DNA of 64,000 nucleotides from Streptomyces sp. 150FB (GCF_000818195.1 NZ_JTHL01000001.1:7483852-7547851); one strand, 5' to 3'; numbered from the stretch's first letter, positions 17,695 through 26,356 are shown. Numbers and translations are program-made. Notes: generated by a model from the sequence alone, not told the origin.

Positions 17695-19085
17695 CGGGGT
17701 TCTCCTGGGTTCAGCGGCACAGCGGTGTGGGGGGAGTTCGGGGTCCGGGGGTGCGTTTCGTCGTGGTACGGGTGTTCCACGGCCTCCAGGGGGGAGGGGG
17801 ACCCGGCAGCAGGGGCGGGGGAGGTCTCGGTGGCCGCGCAGGGCTCCCCGGGCGCGACCGCCGGATCGGCGTGATCGGCGTGATCGGCGTACGGGTCCGG
17901 CGACTCGTCGGCCGTCAGCCCGGCCAGGTGCTCAAGCAGCGTCTCGCCCTGGCCGTGGAAATTGCCGATCGCGACAAGCGAGGAGTCCGGGCCCAGTTCG
18001 CCGAGGAGATCCCGCATGAACTCCTCGGGATCGCGCCGGTCACCGCCCAGGTCCACAGCGCGGGAGCGCCAGGGCGCGGGGATGGCGTCGATGGCGCTCT
18101 TGGCGGGGTGCCCCACGACGAACACCTTCTCCGGCCGCAGATCGGGCACGATCCCGCCCATCTGGCCGTTGCGCTCCACCCGGTCGGGACGGCAGTTGAT
18201 GAGGACATGGAGCGGTCGCTCGATCGCGCCGAGGGAGATGAGCTGGTTGATGTTCATCAGCGTCGACTCGGGGTCGTTCGCCGCGAAGACGTTCGCGAAC
18301 CGCAGCCTCTTGCCATCGGGCGTGAGGTAGCGCTCCACCGAGAGGACCCCCGGGTCGGGCGGGGCCTCGTACATGCCCTTCAGCGCCGTATCGCGCTCCA
18401 CGCCCAGCAGTTCGGCCACCTTCAGCGCGATGGCCACGTTCTCCTTGAACGTGAACCAGCCGAAGCCGCGCAGCTCGGCGTCCGAAACGGTGTCCGGATC
18501 CGCGTAGACCAGCTCGCAGTTACGGGCATCCGCCTCCTCCTGGAGAATGGCGAAGCGCTCCTTCTCCGCCGTGACGCAGACACCGTCCTCGGGCATGGAG
18601 CGGGACAGCGAGCGCGCCACATCGTCGAGGGTCGGGCCCATCTCGGCGAGATGGTCTTCACGGACGTTGCAGAGCACACCGATCGTGGACCGGATCAACT
18701 TCGACTGGTTGATCTCCTGGAGCGCGGGCATGACCGCCATGCACTCGATCACCAGCGCGTCGGGGCGACAGGCGGCGGCTCGCCGTACGATGCCGATCTG
18801 CTCCACCACATTGGCGATGCCGAACTTGCGGTGGACAGGCTCCTCGGTCGCGTCCGGGTGGATGAACCTGGCCGCTGTCCCGGTGGTCTTGGCGACCGTC
18901 ACCAGCCCACCGCCGCGCAGCGCGCCCGCGCACAGCCGGGTGATCGACGACTTGCCGCGGATGCCGTTGACCAGCACACGCGTGGGGATACGGCGCAGGT
19001 TGGAGAAGTGGCGCCGCTGCTCGACGAGTCCGGCGACCAGCAGGACCACGCTGCCGACGAGCAGTACCGAGTAGAGGAAGAGCAT
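17691..19085 (-). CDS. capB: Poly-gamma-glutamate synthase PgsB/CapB
   Basis: The product is a 464-residue Mur-ligase-like ATP-dependent amide ligase. It has one N-terminal membrane helix (residues 2-22) and the P-loop NGIRGKSSITR near residue 40. VIECMAVMPALQEINQ near 125 and NVREDHLAEMGPT near 150 follow, all characteristic of CapB. It polymerises glutamate through gamma linkages. The C-terminal 55 residues are Pro/Glu/His-rich and look like a disordered extension. It lies 6 bases after the double-sensor gene and overlaps capC. No capA/pgsA gene is visible in the operon. Confidence 0.92.
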   Translation of the reverse strand: MLFLYSVLLVGSVVLLVAGLVEQRRHFSNLRRIPTRVLVNGIRGKSSITRLCAGALRGGGLVTVAKTTGTAARFIHPDATEEPVHRKFGIANVVEQIGIVRRAAACRPDALVIECMAVMPALQEINQSKLIRSTIGVLCNVREDHLAEMGPTLDDVARSLSRSMPEDGVCVTAEKERFAILQEEADARNCELVYADPDTVSDAELRGFGWFTFKENVAIALKVAELLGVERDTALKGMYEAPPDPGVLSVERYLTPDGKRLRFANVFAANDPESTLMNINQLISLGAIERPLHVLINCRPDRVERNGQMGGIVPDLRPEKVFVVGHPAKSAIDAIPAPWRSRAVDLGGDRRDPEEFMRDLLGELGPDSSLVAIGNFHGQGETLLEHLAGLTADESPDPYADHADHADPAVAPGEPCAATETSPAPAAGSPSPLEAVEHPYHDETHPRTPNSPHTAVPLNPGEPR

Positions 19086-19091
19086 GCTCGG

Positions 19092-21464
19092 TCAGCTCCT
19101 TCCGGCGAGGGTCGACGACTCCGACTCCGACGGGATCCCGTCCCACGCGCGTCGCTCCTGAAGCTGCTGCCGCAGCAGTTCGAGGGAGCGGGTGACGGCG
19201 CCGACCTCGTCGTGGTGGCGCGGGAAGAGCACAGTGCGGCGGTCGCCGTTCGCCAGCGCTTCGGCCTGCTCGGCCAGCGCGCGCAGCGGACGTACGACGA
19301 CGATCTGTAACCAGCCCAGGCAGAGGGCGGTGGCCGTGACCCCGAGCAGCCCCGCCAGGACCGTACGGTTCTGGGCGCTGTACTCGGGGATGGCGAGCGC
19401 GGAGGCCGGCTGCCAACTGAGGACCGTCCAGCCCAGCGGCTGGGCGGCGCCGCCGGAGAACGGGGCGGCCGCGGCGAGCTGGATCCCGCCGCCGTCGCGG
19501 AAGAGCACACCGCTGGAGCGCGCACTCCCGGTTTCCTTTTGGGCGGCCTCGACCAGCGAGTCGAGCCGGTCCGACGGCAGCTTCTCGAAAGCCAGGTAGC
19601 CGTTGTTCGACCCCAGCACGCGGCGCTCGGCGTCGACGATCCGTATCTCGCCGAGGCCGGGCCGGTTCAGCAGCGAGTTGAGGAAGTCGATCCGGAACTC
19701 GCCGACGAGTGAGGCGCCGTTACGGCCCGGCAGTTGGGCGTACCCGGTGATCCGGGGCTCCTTGGAGCCGGTGCCCAGTACGGTGATCCGCGCACCGCCG
19801 GGCTCGTGCTCGCTCCCGGTGGGCGGAGGCGCGTCGCCCGCCTTGGCGAGGACCTTGCCGTCGGCGGACAGGACGTACAGCGATCGGTAGCGGGGCTGCG
19901 CGGTCCTGACGCGTTCGAGGACGGCGGACATGTCCTCCGGCGTGGTCCTGTCGCCGACGAGGGTCGCGACGGAGAGGAGGTCGGCGTCCCGTTCGTCGAG
20001 GGCGCGGCGCACCCGGTCGGTGAGGGTGGCGGTCCGGTCGCGCTGGTCGTTCACGAGTTGTCGCGGTACGACGGCGGTGCTGCCAGCGCGGTTGAGCAGC
20101 AGCATCATCGGGACGGACCAGAGGAGCAGCAGGATGCCGCTGCCGGCCAGCAGTGCGCCGGTGCGTACGCGGCGGCCGCGTCGCCCGCGGCCGGTGGCGG
20201 ACTCGCCACCGCTGCCCGGGGCGCCGGCGAGGCCGCCGAGCAGTTGGCGGCGCAGCCTCTCCAGCGCCTCGCCGACGCGGCGCGCCTCACCGAGTCGGGG
20301 CACGGCCGTCGGGCGGGTGAGATCGCCGCCGGCGAGGCGGCGGCTCTCCAGGAGGAGCACGATCAGCGGGCGCTGAACCGTACCGATCAGCAGGGCCACG
20401 GCGAGCGCGCCGATGAGGAGGAGCGCGGCCGCCGACAGCAGTCCGAACAGCCAGTCGTCGGTGGTACGACCGGTGTTCTCGGGGGCGTTCACCACGGTGA
20501 CGACGGAGAGGCCGAAGCCCGTCGCCTCGGTGTTCGTCCCCGCTTCGGGCGCGGCGAGCGTGGCGTATCCGGCGAGCGGGCGTTCACCGCTGATCCGGGC
20601 GCCTGTCATGGTTCCGCTGACGCCGAGGAAACCGCCGGAGCCCGGATCCCCGCCGGTCCCAGGGTTCTCCTCGGCCTTCCCGGGCACGAGTTTCGCGAAG
20701 GTACGAAGCTGCTCCTCGGCCCGCTTCGTCTCGGTCCGCTTCGTCCCGTCATCGGCGGACCCGGAGGCGACGTCCTCCAGCCCGCCGAGGCCCGCGAGAC
20801 CCCCGAGGCCGTCGCTGCTGAGGATCGCGCCGCCCGCGCCGACCACGGCGATCGCCCGGGACGTGCCGAGACTGACCTCGGGGACCTTCAGGGGGTGCGA
20901 CGTGATCAGAAGCTGCTGCGGATGCCCGGACCAGGACAACAGGGCGAGGGTGAGCAGGCGTTCCTCGCCGTCCGGCAGCCGCACGAGCCGGGGCGCGAGT
21001 CCGTCGTCGCCGGACAGCTTCCGCCGGTCGATCGCGAGGAAGGGGATGTTCTCACCGTGCGCGGCGAGCAGCTTGCCGGACTTGATTTCGATGACCGCCG
21101 ACCCGGTCCACTTCTGGTAGACGCTCCCGAGCTTGTCGAGAACGGTCTCGGCGGCGACCGGCTCGCCGGCGTTGAGCAGCGAAGCCGTCCGGTCGAGATC
21201 CGTGATGCTCTCGTCCAGCGAGGTCCGCAGCGCCATCGCGCCGTCCTCGGCGAAGTGCTGCTGCGAGATCCGTACGGCCTTGGGAAGCGCCCCGCCGCCC
21301 GGGGTGCCGAGCCCTAACGCCGTGAGGCCGGCCAGCGCGAGTAACAGGGCGGAGAGGAGCGCGATCGGCGGGCGTATGCCACCCAGCAGTGACATGTCGT
21401 CATATACTCTTCCGACCTTCCGCCGTCGAATCTTCTGCCGTCGTTGCGCAGACGAGATGGCCAT
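19092..21464 (-). CDS. Double CACHE/HAMP membrane protein heading the PGA operon
   Basis: The product has 790 residues. I chose ATG 21464 because AGAGGAA lies 9 bases upstream; the frame continues further but without coding character. A basic N-terminus (QKIRRRK) leads into a membrane helix near 35-55. An extracytoplasmic sensor-like domain follows, then a helix near 355 and a HAMP-like linker (PLIVLLLESRRLAGGDLTR). The same plan then repeats: helix near 450, a dCACHE-like domain (SLYVLSADGKVLAKAGD) and a helix near 700. A second HAMP (PLRALAEQAEALANGD) precedes a short coiled tail. There is no kinase, cyclase or methyl-accepting output domain. It probably senses or transmits signals to the PGA synthase, or replaces CapA (inference). 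Confidence 0.75.
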   Translation of the reverse strand: MAISSAQRRQKIRRRKVGRVYDDMSLLGGIRPPIALLSALLLALAGLTALGLGTPGGGALPKAVRISQQHFAEDGAMALRTSLDESITDLDRTASLLNAGEPVAAETVLDKLGSVYQKWTGSAVIEIKSGKLLAAHGENIPFLAIDRRKLSGDDGLAPRLVRLPDGEERLLTLALLSWSGHPQQLLITSHPLKVPEVSLGTSRAIAVVGAGGAILSSDGLGGLAGLGGLEDVASGSADDGTKRTETKRAEEQLRTFAKLVPGKAEENPGTGGDPGSGGFLGVSGTMTGARISGERPLAGYATLAAPEAGTNTEATGFGLSVVTVVNAPENTGRTTDDWLFGLLSAAALLLIGALAVALLIGTVQRPLIVLLLESRRLAGGDLTRPTAVPRLGEARRVGEALERLRRQLLGGLAGAPGSGGESATGRGRRGRRVRTGALLAGSGILLLLWSVPMMLLLNRAGSTAVVPRQLVNDQRDRTATLTDRVRRALDERDADLLSVATLVGDRTTPEDMSAVLERVRTAQPRYRSLYVLSADGKVLAKAGDAPPPTGSEHEPGGARITVLGTGSKEPRITGYAQLPGRNGASLVGEFRIDFLNSLLNRPGLGEIRIVDAERRVLGSNNGYLAFEKLPSDRLDSLVEAAQKETGSARSSGVLFRDGGGIQLAAAAPFSGGAAQPLGWTVLSWQPASALAIPEYSAQNRTVLAGLLGVTATALCLGWLQIVVVRPLRALAEQAEALANGDRRTVLFPRHHDEVGAVTRSLELLRQQLQERRAWDGIPSESESSTLAGRS

Positions 21465-21856
21465 GTGGGGGGTTCCTCTCGCAGAGCGGGCGGCGGGCGG
21501 CGCACGCGGGCGCGCGCCGCCCGTCGGCAAGCGGTCTTCGAGGGCGGCGAAGGCGCGACGAGACAATTGGATGAAACGGCTCGCGCCACCCATTCGAATA
21601 ATTGTATACAGTATTCTGATGAACGTATGCAATGGCTTCTCCGATGGTGTTACCCACGAATGTCTGACACGTGGCAACGGTGGTCGACGGACTGAATCAG
21701 CCGTCAGTCGAATAAGGGCACGGCGTGCCAAAGGCGGTGCAACGGTAACCATTCGCGGTTACGGCAACCGGTACCCGTGCCGGCAGCGCACTGAAGATCT
21801 ATACCGCGCCCGGACGCCCGGCGCGGCCTATCTGCTTACTGGAATTTGACCGAGAT
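21465..21856. promoter_or_regulatory. Divergent promoter region with inverted repeat
   Basis: About 390 bases separate the sensor gene from the divergent exported-protein gene. A locally AT-rich stretch near 21595-21630 (AATTGTATACAGTATTCTGA) is unusual for this genome and is a plausible promoter area. GTAACC (21745-21750) and GGTTAC (21757-21762) form a perfect 6+6 inverted repeat with a 6-base spacer, a candidate operator for the divergent gene. No gene is apparent. Confidence 0.45.
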
Positions 21857-22915
21857 ATGACACGAGCGCTTCTTGTGAAAACAAAGATCATGGCAACTCT
21901 GCTGGTCGGTGCATTGATAACGACTGCCGCTGTACTGATCACCACGGTGGGGGAGCGCCCTTCCAGTGAGCGTCCCAAGGAGGCCGAAGGCAAAGGCGCC
22001 GAACTGGAGGTCGACCTGGGGCGCCGGATTGCGGAGTTCAGCGCGGAGGTGGTCACCGACGCGCATTACCGGCCACCGGACCGTACCGAACGCGACACCG
22101 TGGCCGACGGGGTGGCGTTGTATCTGGACGGAAAGCGCGAGGAGGCGGCCCGCAGACTCGCCGAGGCCGACTTCCGGATACAGATCATCAGAGACACCGC
22201 GGCGGGCGACGCCGGGGCGAACGGCGCGGACGGCACCGACGGCACCGACGCTTCGCGTGGGCGCCGGTACGCGGAGATCGCCGACCGGGGCGGCGCGGCA
22301 GCCGAGTCCCGCCGCGGCTGGGGCCGCGTCTACATCGCCCTCGGCGCACCGGTCAGCTACTCGGTCCAGGTCCCGCACCCGGTCGCCGACGCCCACAGCG
22401 ACGCCCTCGGAGTGGGGATCCTGCGGGGCGCTCCTGGTGGGGTCCTCGTCATCGCGGGGGCTCACCGCAGGGCGGGCGAGGGCAACGCGGCCGACATGGC
22501 TCACCGTACGGACACCGTCTTCCACGCGGTCTGCGAGCAGTTCGCCGCCCGCCGGATGCCGGGCATCCAGGTGCACGGATTCGCCGACGCGAGCGACCCG
22601 GCCCACGACATCGTGGTGTCCCCGGGAATCGGCGAGGAGGGCCGCCCGCGGGCGGAGACCCTGAGCGACGACTTGGGCGAAGACGGCTTCCGCGTATGCC
22701 GCGCCTGGTTGGACAGCCGCTGCCAACTGGCAGGCCGTACCAACGAACAGGGCAGGCTCGCGGCCAAGGAGAACCTGCCGTTCCTCCACGTCGAGGTCAA
22801 CCGCACGGTCCGGGACGACGGGAAACTGCGCGCCCTGGCGGTGGAGGCGATGAGAGCCGCCACGTGGCCAGGGACCGCGTCGAGATCACCGGCGCCGGGG
22901 CCTCTCGGGCGCTGA
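21857..22915 (+). CDS. Exported protein of unknown function, divergent from PGA operon
   Basis: The product has 352 residues with an N-terminal hydrophobic helix (about residues 11-30), so it is secreted or anchored. No domain is certain. Conserved-looking stretches include VPHPVADAHSD (about 170), VLVIAGAHRRA (about 195), MAHRTDTVFHAV and GIQVHGFAD. The His/Asp/Arg-rich spacing recalls N-formylglutamate amidohydrolase/PGA-hydrolase-type zinc enzymes, but I cannot prove this. A Gly/Asp-rich insert (residues 115-130) repeats ADGTDGT. Its position beside a PGA operon makes a glutamyl-polymer role reasonable (inference). Confidence 0.6.
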   Translation: MTRALLVKTKIMATLLVGALITTAAVLITTVGERPSSERPKEAEGKGAELEVDLGRRIAEFSAEVVTDAHYRPPDRTERDTVADGVALYLDGKREEAARRLAEADFRIQIIRDTAAGDAGANGADGTDGTDASRGRRYAEIADRGGAAAESRRGWGRVYIALGAPVSYSVQVPHPVADAHSDALGVGILRGAPGGVLVIAGAHRRAGEGNAADMAHRTDTVFHAVCEQFAARRMPGIQVHGFADASDPAHDIVVSPGIGEEGRPRAETLSDDLGEDGFRVCRAWLDSRCQLAGRTNEQGRLAAKENLPFLHVEVNRTVRDDGKLRALAVEAMRAATWPGTASRSPAPGPLGR

Positions 22916-22946
22916 GCCGCGCCCCGCCGGCGCACGGCTGTACGCC

Positions 22947-23160
22947 TCAGCTCAGGTGCTTCGCGATCTCCCAGCTCGCCGCCAGTTCGATCTCACCGTT
23001 GATGCGTACGTCGATCACCACCGGGCCTTCCTCGGCCCCCAGCGCCAGCGCCTTGTCGATCTCGCCCAAGTCGTCGGGCGTCCGCACGGAGAAGCCCTTG
23101 GCGCCGAGCCCGACGGCCAGCTTGGCGAAGCCCGCGGCCTGTCGGCGGGCTGCTCTCTGC
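22947..23160 (-). pseudogene. 3' remnant of a thiamine-diphosphate-dependent enzyme
   Basis: On the minus strand a frame ending at TGA 22949-22947 reads AAGFAKLAVGLGAKGFSV, then RTPDDLGEIDKALALG, then EEGPVVIDVRIN and WEIAKHLS. This matches the C-terminal end of acetolactate synthase/pyruvate oxidase-type ThDP enzymes. The similarity fades upstream of about 23145. Only about 65 residues of a roughly 550-residue enzyme remain. Confidence 0.65.
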
Positions 23161-23616
23161 CTGGCGCCGGTGCTGGCCCTCAGGACAATACGGTCAGAGT
23201 GTGGTCAGGTCGGACATCTTGCCACTCCACGACCACCGCGGAAACGGCAGACAGGGCGTCCAGGCGGAGCGCGCCGACGTGCTGAAGCGGGCGAGGTCTC
23301 GTCATACGTCCCCGCGCGGAAGGAGGCGTCGATACGAAGGCCGGTGCGATCGGGCGTCACCGTCCGGTGGGCCGTGCCCGCCGCGGAAGGGAGGGTCCGC
23401 GCTCTTACCGGGGCCGGCGTCCGCCTGCTCCTCCAGAACGCGGCGAACCGTGAAGCGGCCCGCAGCCGGCCTCGCGCCGCCGACGAGCCCGGTGCGCCTG
23501 GGGTCGGCGCTCGCCCGGCCGACCGCGCGGCGGCTGAAGTCGGCCCGGCTCGTGGCCGATCATCGCGGTCGCCGTGTCGTCGGCCACCGAGGGGCTCCTG
23601 CTCGATGAAGCTCTCG
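23161..23616. other. Non-coding, probably decayed DNA
   Basis: No intact gene is present. Near 23560-23640 a plus-strand frame reads IIAVAVSSATEGLLLDEAL, which resembles the C-terminal helix of a TetR regulator and may be a remnant. Together with the ThDP-enzyme fragment it suggests a deletion scar. Confidence 0.35.
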
Positions 23617-24435
23617 TCAGCGTCCGGTCGCCGATGATCCCCGGTGGTTCTCCAGCCCCTTTGTGCTCTGGGGGCGCCGCGTGAGCACGAGCGGGCCGGT
23701 CTCGGTGATGGCGACCGTGTGCTCGGAGTGAGCGGTGCGTGAGCCGTCGGCCGAGCGGATCGTCCAGCCGTCCGGGTCGAAGACGATCTTGTTGGTGCCG
23801 GCGGCGAACCAGGGCTCGATCGCGATCGTCAGGCCGGGGCGCAGCTTCCAACCTCGTCCAGGACGACCGTCGTTGGGGATGTGCAGGTCCTCGTGCATCG
23901 TGCGGCCGATACCGTGACCGCCGAACTCCAGGTTGACCGGGTAGCCGTACTCGGAAGCGACGCGGCCGATCGCCGCCGAGATGTCCCCGAGCTGTTTGCC
24001 CGGCAGGGCGACCTTGATCGCGGCTTCCAGGGCGACCTCGGTGGCCTCGATCAGCCGCCGGTCCTCCTCGGCCGGGGTACCGACGATGACGGAGTGGGCC
24101 GAGTCCGCGGCCCAGCCGTCGATGGTCACCGCCATATCCATGGTCAGCAGGTCCCCGTCGCGCAGCTTGTAGCTGTGCGGCAATCCGTGCAGCACGGCAT
24201 CGTTGACCGAGAGGCACACGACGTTACGGAACGGGCCCTTGCCGAACGAGGGCTCGTAGTCCCAGTAGCAGGACTCCGCGCCGCGCTCCTTGATCCGGCG
24301 GCGAGCGTGATGCTCCAGGTCCAGCAGGTTGACCCCCACTGCGGCGAGGTCGCCGAGCTCGGCCAGCACCTGACCGACGAACTGTCCCGTGACGTGCATA
24401 CGCGCGATGTCTTCGGGAGATTTGTGCTCGATCAC
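23617..24435 (-). CDS. map: Type I methionine aminopeptidase (accessory paralogue)
   Basis: This 272-residue MetAP removes initiator methionine from nascent proteins. The pita-bread fold metal ligands are visible: Asp in TMDMAVTIDGW and DSAH, His in EFGGHGIGRTMHED, Glu in IAIEPWF, and Glu in SEHTVAI. SVNDAVLHGLP is the family signature before the first ligand. The C-terminal 20 residues are unusual and may extend past the normal end. Actinomycetes usually have several map copies, and this one is away from ribosomal genes. It is divergent from a small XRE regulator across a perfect palindrome, which suggests dedicated control. Confidence 0.92.
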   Translation of the reverse strand: MIEHKSPEDIARMHVTGQFVGQVLAELGDLAAVGVNLLDLEHHARRRIKERGAESCYWDYEPSFGKGPFRNVVCLSVNDAVLHGLPHSYKLRDGDLLTMDMAVTIDGWAADSAHSVIVGTPAEEDRRLIEATEVALEAAIKVALPGKQLGDISAAIGRVASEYGYPVNLEFGGHGIGRTMHEDLHIPNDGRPGRGWKLRPGLTIAIEPWFAAGTNKIVFDPDGWTIRSADGSRTAHSEHTVAITETGPLVLTRRPQSTKGLENHRGSSATGR

Positions 24436-24466
24436 TGCGATCCTCGATTCTCCGGGGCGACCGACA

Positions 24467-24480
24467 GGTATATTTATACC
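24467..24480. promoter_or_regulatory. Perfect palindrome between map and xre
   Basis: GGTATATTTATACC is a perfect 6-2-6 palindrome. It is AT-rich in a GC-rich region and lies midway between the divergent map and xre starts. It is a likely operator for the XRE protein, controlling both genes. This is inference from layout. Confidence 0.6.
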
Positions 24481-24529
24481 AGGGGCTGGAGTGGTTGCTG
24501 CCTGTCACCTGCGGCTCTAGCATGTGCGC

Positions 24530-24796
24530 ATGGTTCGCTATCCGCTCGCCCCCGAACAGATCGAGGCGGGCCGACGCCTCGGGGCCGCGTTGCGCTCCGC
24601 CCGGGCCGGACGCAGCCCCGTCGAAGTGGCCTTGGCGGCGGAGATCTCGCCGGAGACCCTCCGCAAGATCGAGACCGGCCGACTGCCGACGCCCGCGTTC
24701 GGCACAATCGTCCGGCTCAGCGAGGTACTTGGCGTACCACTGTCGGAACTCGCCATCGTCTGGCGCACCGATCCTGCCTTGAGCGAGGCCTCTTAG
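24530..24796 (+). CDS. Small XRE-family helix-turn-helix regulator
   Basis: The product has about 88 residues and is almost entirely a Cro/C1-type HTH. RRLGAALRSAR is helix 1, PVEVALAAEISPETLRKIE forms the HTH, and FGTIVRLSEVLGVPLSEL gives the last helices. ATG 24530 or GTG 24524 can start it, and neither has a clear Shine-Dalgarno, so a leaderless message is possible. It lacks an effector domain. Its divergent partner is map, and the palindrome between them is the probable binding site. Confidence 0.85.
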   Translation: MVRYPLAPEQIEAGRRLGAALRSARAGRSPVEVALAAEISPETLRKIETGRLPTPAFGTIVRLSEVLGVPLSELAIVWRTDPALSEAS

Positions 24797-25107
24797 TGAG
24801 CGGGTTGTGAGTTCGTTCGGCACCTCGTGAGTCGTCTCCCGAGATCGCCTTGTGCGAGCGGACCACGGACCGTGTGGGCAGATCCTCGGCACTCGGCAGG
24901 ATCGCCCGTTCCCGGGCAACTGGCCTTGGGGGCCTGGCGGATGCGCCGCCCGGCACCTGCGCGAAGCGCCCCGTCCGAGGCAGGCTCTACTGGGCTGAAT
25001 CAGGGCGATGTCGCCGCGGACGATGTTGGGAGCTTGCGGTCGCGATGTCGGCTGCCGCGCCGGGACCTTCCAGGGCCCATCCGCACTCCTGACGCGTCGC
25101 GTACACG
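24797..25107. other. Intergenic region without recognisable gene
   Basis: The region downstream of xre, before the terminator of the small secreted protein gene, shows no supported ORF, repeat or RNA. Confidence 0.4.
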
Positions 25108-25155
25108 CCTGACGCCTCTCCCCTTCCTGGGACGAGGAAGGGGAGAGGCGTCAGG
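25108..25155 (-). terminator. Perfect 21-base-pair hairpin terminator
   Basis: Arms 25108-25128 and 25135-25155 are exactly complementary over 21 bases, with loop GGGACG. It lies 39 bases past the stop of the minus-strand small secreted protein gene and may also stop transcripts from xre. Confidence 0.85.
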
Positions 25156-25194
25156 TTCGCCGTCTCGGGCGCGAACGGCTGGGCCGACGAGGCG

Positions 25195-25437
25195 TCAGTC
25201 GTCGGTGGGGGCGGGCGCGGCCGCGGACGAATTGTCGAGCGTTCCGTCGACGGTGCAACCGCTGTTCTGCTCGGGGCTGCCGACGGGGATGATGGAGCCG
25301 ATCAGGGCAGGGCCACTACCGCAGCTCGCCGAACCGGACACCTTGGGGCCCTCGTCGGCGGTGGCGATGCCCGCTGTTCCGGCGGTGAACAGGGCGGCCG
25401 CGGCGAGAGACACAGCGGTGTACATGATTTTGCGCAT
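25195..25437 (-). CDS. Small secreted protein, chaplin-like in size but not in motif
   Basis: The product is 80 residues. A signal peptide (MRKIMYTAVSLAAAALF...) has cleavage likely after ATA near residue 27. The mature part is about 50 residues with two cysteines (ASCGSG and SGCTVDG) that may form one disulfide, and an Ala/Pro/Asp tail. GGAGAT precedes ATG 25437, and a perfect hairpin follows, so it is a defined transcription unit. Similar small two-cysteine secreted proteins are common in Streptomyces, with unknown function. Confidence 0.8.
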   Translation of the reverse strand: MRKIMYTAVSLAAAALFTAGTAGIATADEGPKVSGSASCGSGPALIGSIIPVGSPEQNSGCTVDGTLDNSSAAAPAPTDD

Positions 25438-25655
25438 GGAGCGGGATCTCCTTCAGTGGGGCGGAACCTCATGTTTACCGAGCCGGACCGCCCCGACCCG
25501 TACCGGCCGGGCCAGTCACCCGGAATACGCCTCGGTGCCACCCGTGGGACGCAATTGTCGTACCGGGCCCCGGCCGGAGATCCCCCTGCGATCCGTTCGG
25601 CGGGCGCCGACCGCAACCGGCTCGCCCGCCCGCCGGGTGCGGCCGCGCCTGTCGT

Positions 25656-25852
25656 TCAGATGTCGCGGAACTCCCATACGACGCATCTGACCTGCAGAAA
25701 CGAATCGTCCGCAGATCATCTTGCCCGGACGTTGCACAAGCCGAACAGCGCAGGAGTCACGCGGCCCTCATGTAGGCGCTCCGGACCGCGATGCGGATCT
25801 TGGAACCGGCTCCGGCGATCCTATGCACCTACTTACGCAGAGTAAACGCAGA
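25656..25852. repeat. Left copy of a 200-base direct repeat (integrase 3' end plus flank)
   Basis: This segment aligns, with scattered substitutions, to 57292-57489. Both begin with CAGATGTC(G/C)CGGAACTC. They share AGATCATCTTGC and GTTGCACAAGCCGAAC, then run into the integrase 3' end. Orientation is the same. The two copies are about 31.6 kb apart and probably mark related integration events. Confidence 0.75.
25757..25852 (-). pseudogene. Fossil integrase C-terminus with TAG at the catalytic tyrosine
   Basis: The minus strand reads FTLRK-stop-VHRIAGAGSKIRIAVRSA, then YMRAA and TGA. The intact integrase at 57394 reads FTLRKYVHRVVGAGSKVRIAVRSA. The codon of the catalytic Tyr is TAG at 25831-25829. 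Everything upstream of this terminal piece is gone. It is the end of a deleted integrase from a related element. Confidence 0.8.
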
Positions 25853-26138
25853 CGGCGGCACCACCGCCATGCTTCTGTCCACCCTCGTCCTGGTCACCAT
25901 CGCGCCGCACGCTGGCACACCGCACGCGGCCACGCCCAGCAAGCCGCCGCCGCCCACCACACGCGACCGTGGCCGCGCGCTGCCCGAACCCAGCCGCGAG
26001 CGGCCCGCTGACACAACTCCACTACGAGACGCAGCCTCCCGCAGGTCCCCACGCCCACCGGTACCTCCGGCACCCGGGGGGAATCTCCCTGCGCGGCATA
26101 CCCGTCATGTGGGCAGACGCGGAGCCCGTCGAGACTGG

Positions 26139-26330
26139 ATGCTCACCAACTACCGCCGCGACGTGTGGATCCGCTGTCGCTGCCGCCACGAGTGGCTGGA
26201 GCCCGAGATCACCCGTACCCACTTCGACACCATGACCGCGCTCCCGGACCACAAGACCTACCCCACAGTCGAACAGGCCCTGACCGACCTTGGGTTCGAA
26301 GGAAGCTTCGCCGGCATCTACCTGGAGTAG
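26139..26330 (+). CDS. Small hypothetical protein, possibly an element remnant
   Basis: This 63-residue ORF reads MLTNYRRDVWIRCRCRHEWL, then EPEITRTHFDTMTALPDHKT, ending in GFEGSFAGIYLE. Its composition looks coding, with aromatic and acidic residues. The CRCRHEW motif resembles a broken zinc-binding pair. No domain is recognised. It lies between the integrase fossil and a bidirectional hairpin, so it may be a leftover of the same lost element. The upstream part of the open frame (Pro/Arg-rich) does not look coding. Confidence 0.45.
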   Translation: MLTNYRRDVWIRCRCRHEWLEPEITRTHFDTMTALPDHKTYPTVEQALTDLGFEGSFAGIYLE

Positions 26331-26356
26331 CCGAGCGGGGGCAGGCAAACGCCGAA

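Noticed and set aside
17727..19310. 527-codon plus-strand open frame opposite capB
   Set aside because: It is antisense to capB, whose motifs are unmistakable; the frame is a GC artefact.
19734..21317. 527-codon plus-strand frame opposite the double CACHE/HAMP gene
   Set aside because: It has a low-complexity Gly/Arg/Glu-rich composition, is antisense and lacks a ribosome site.
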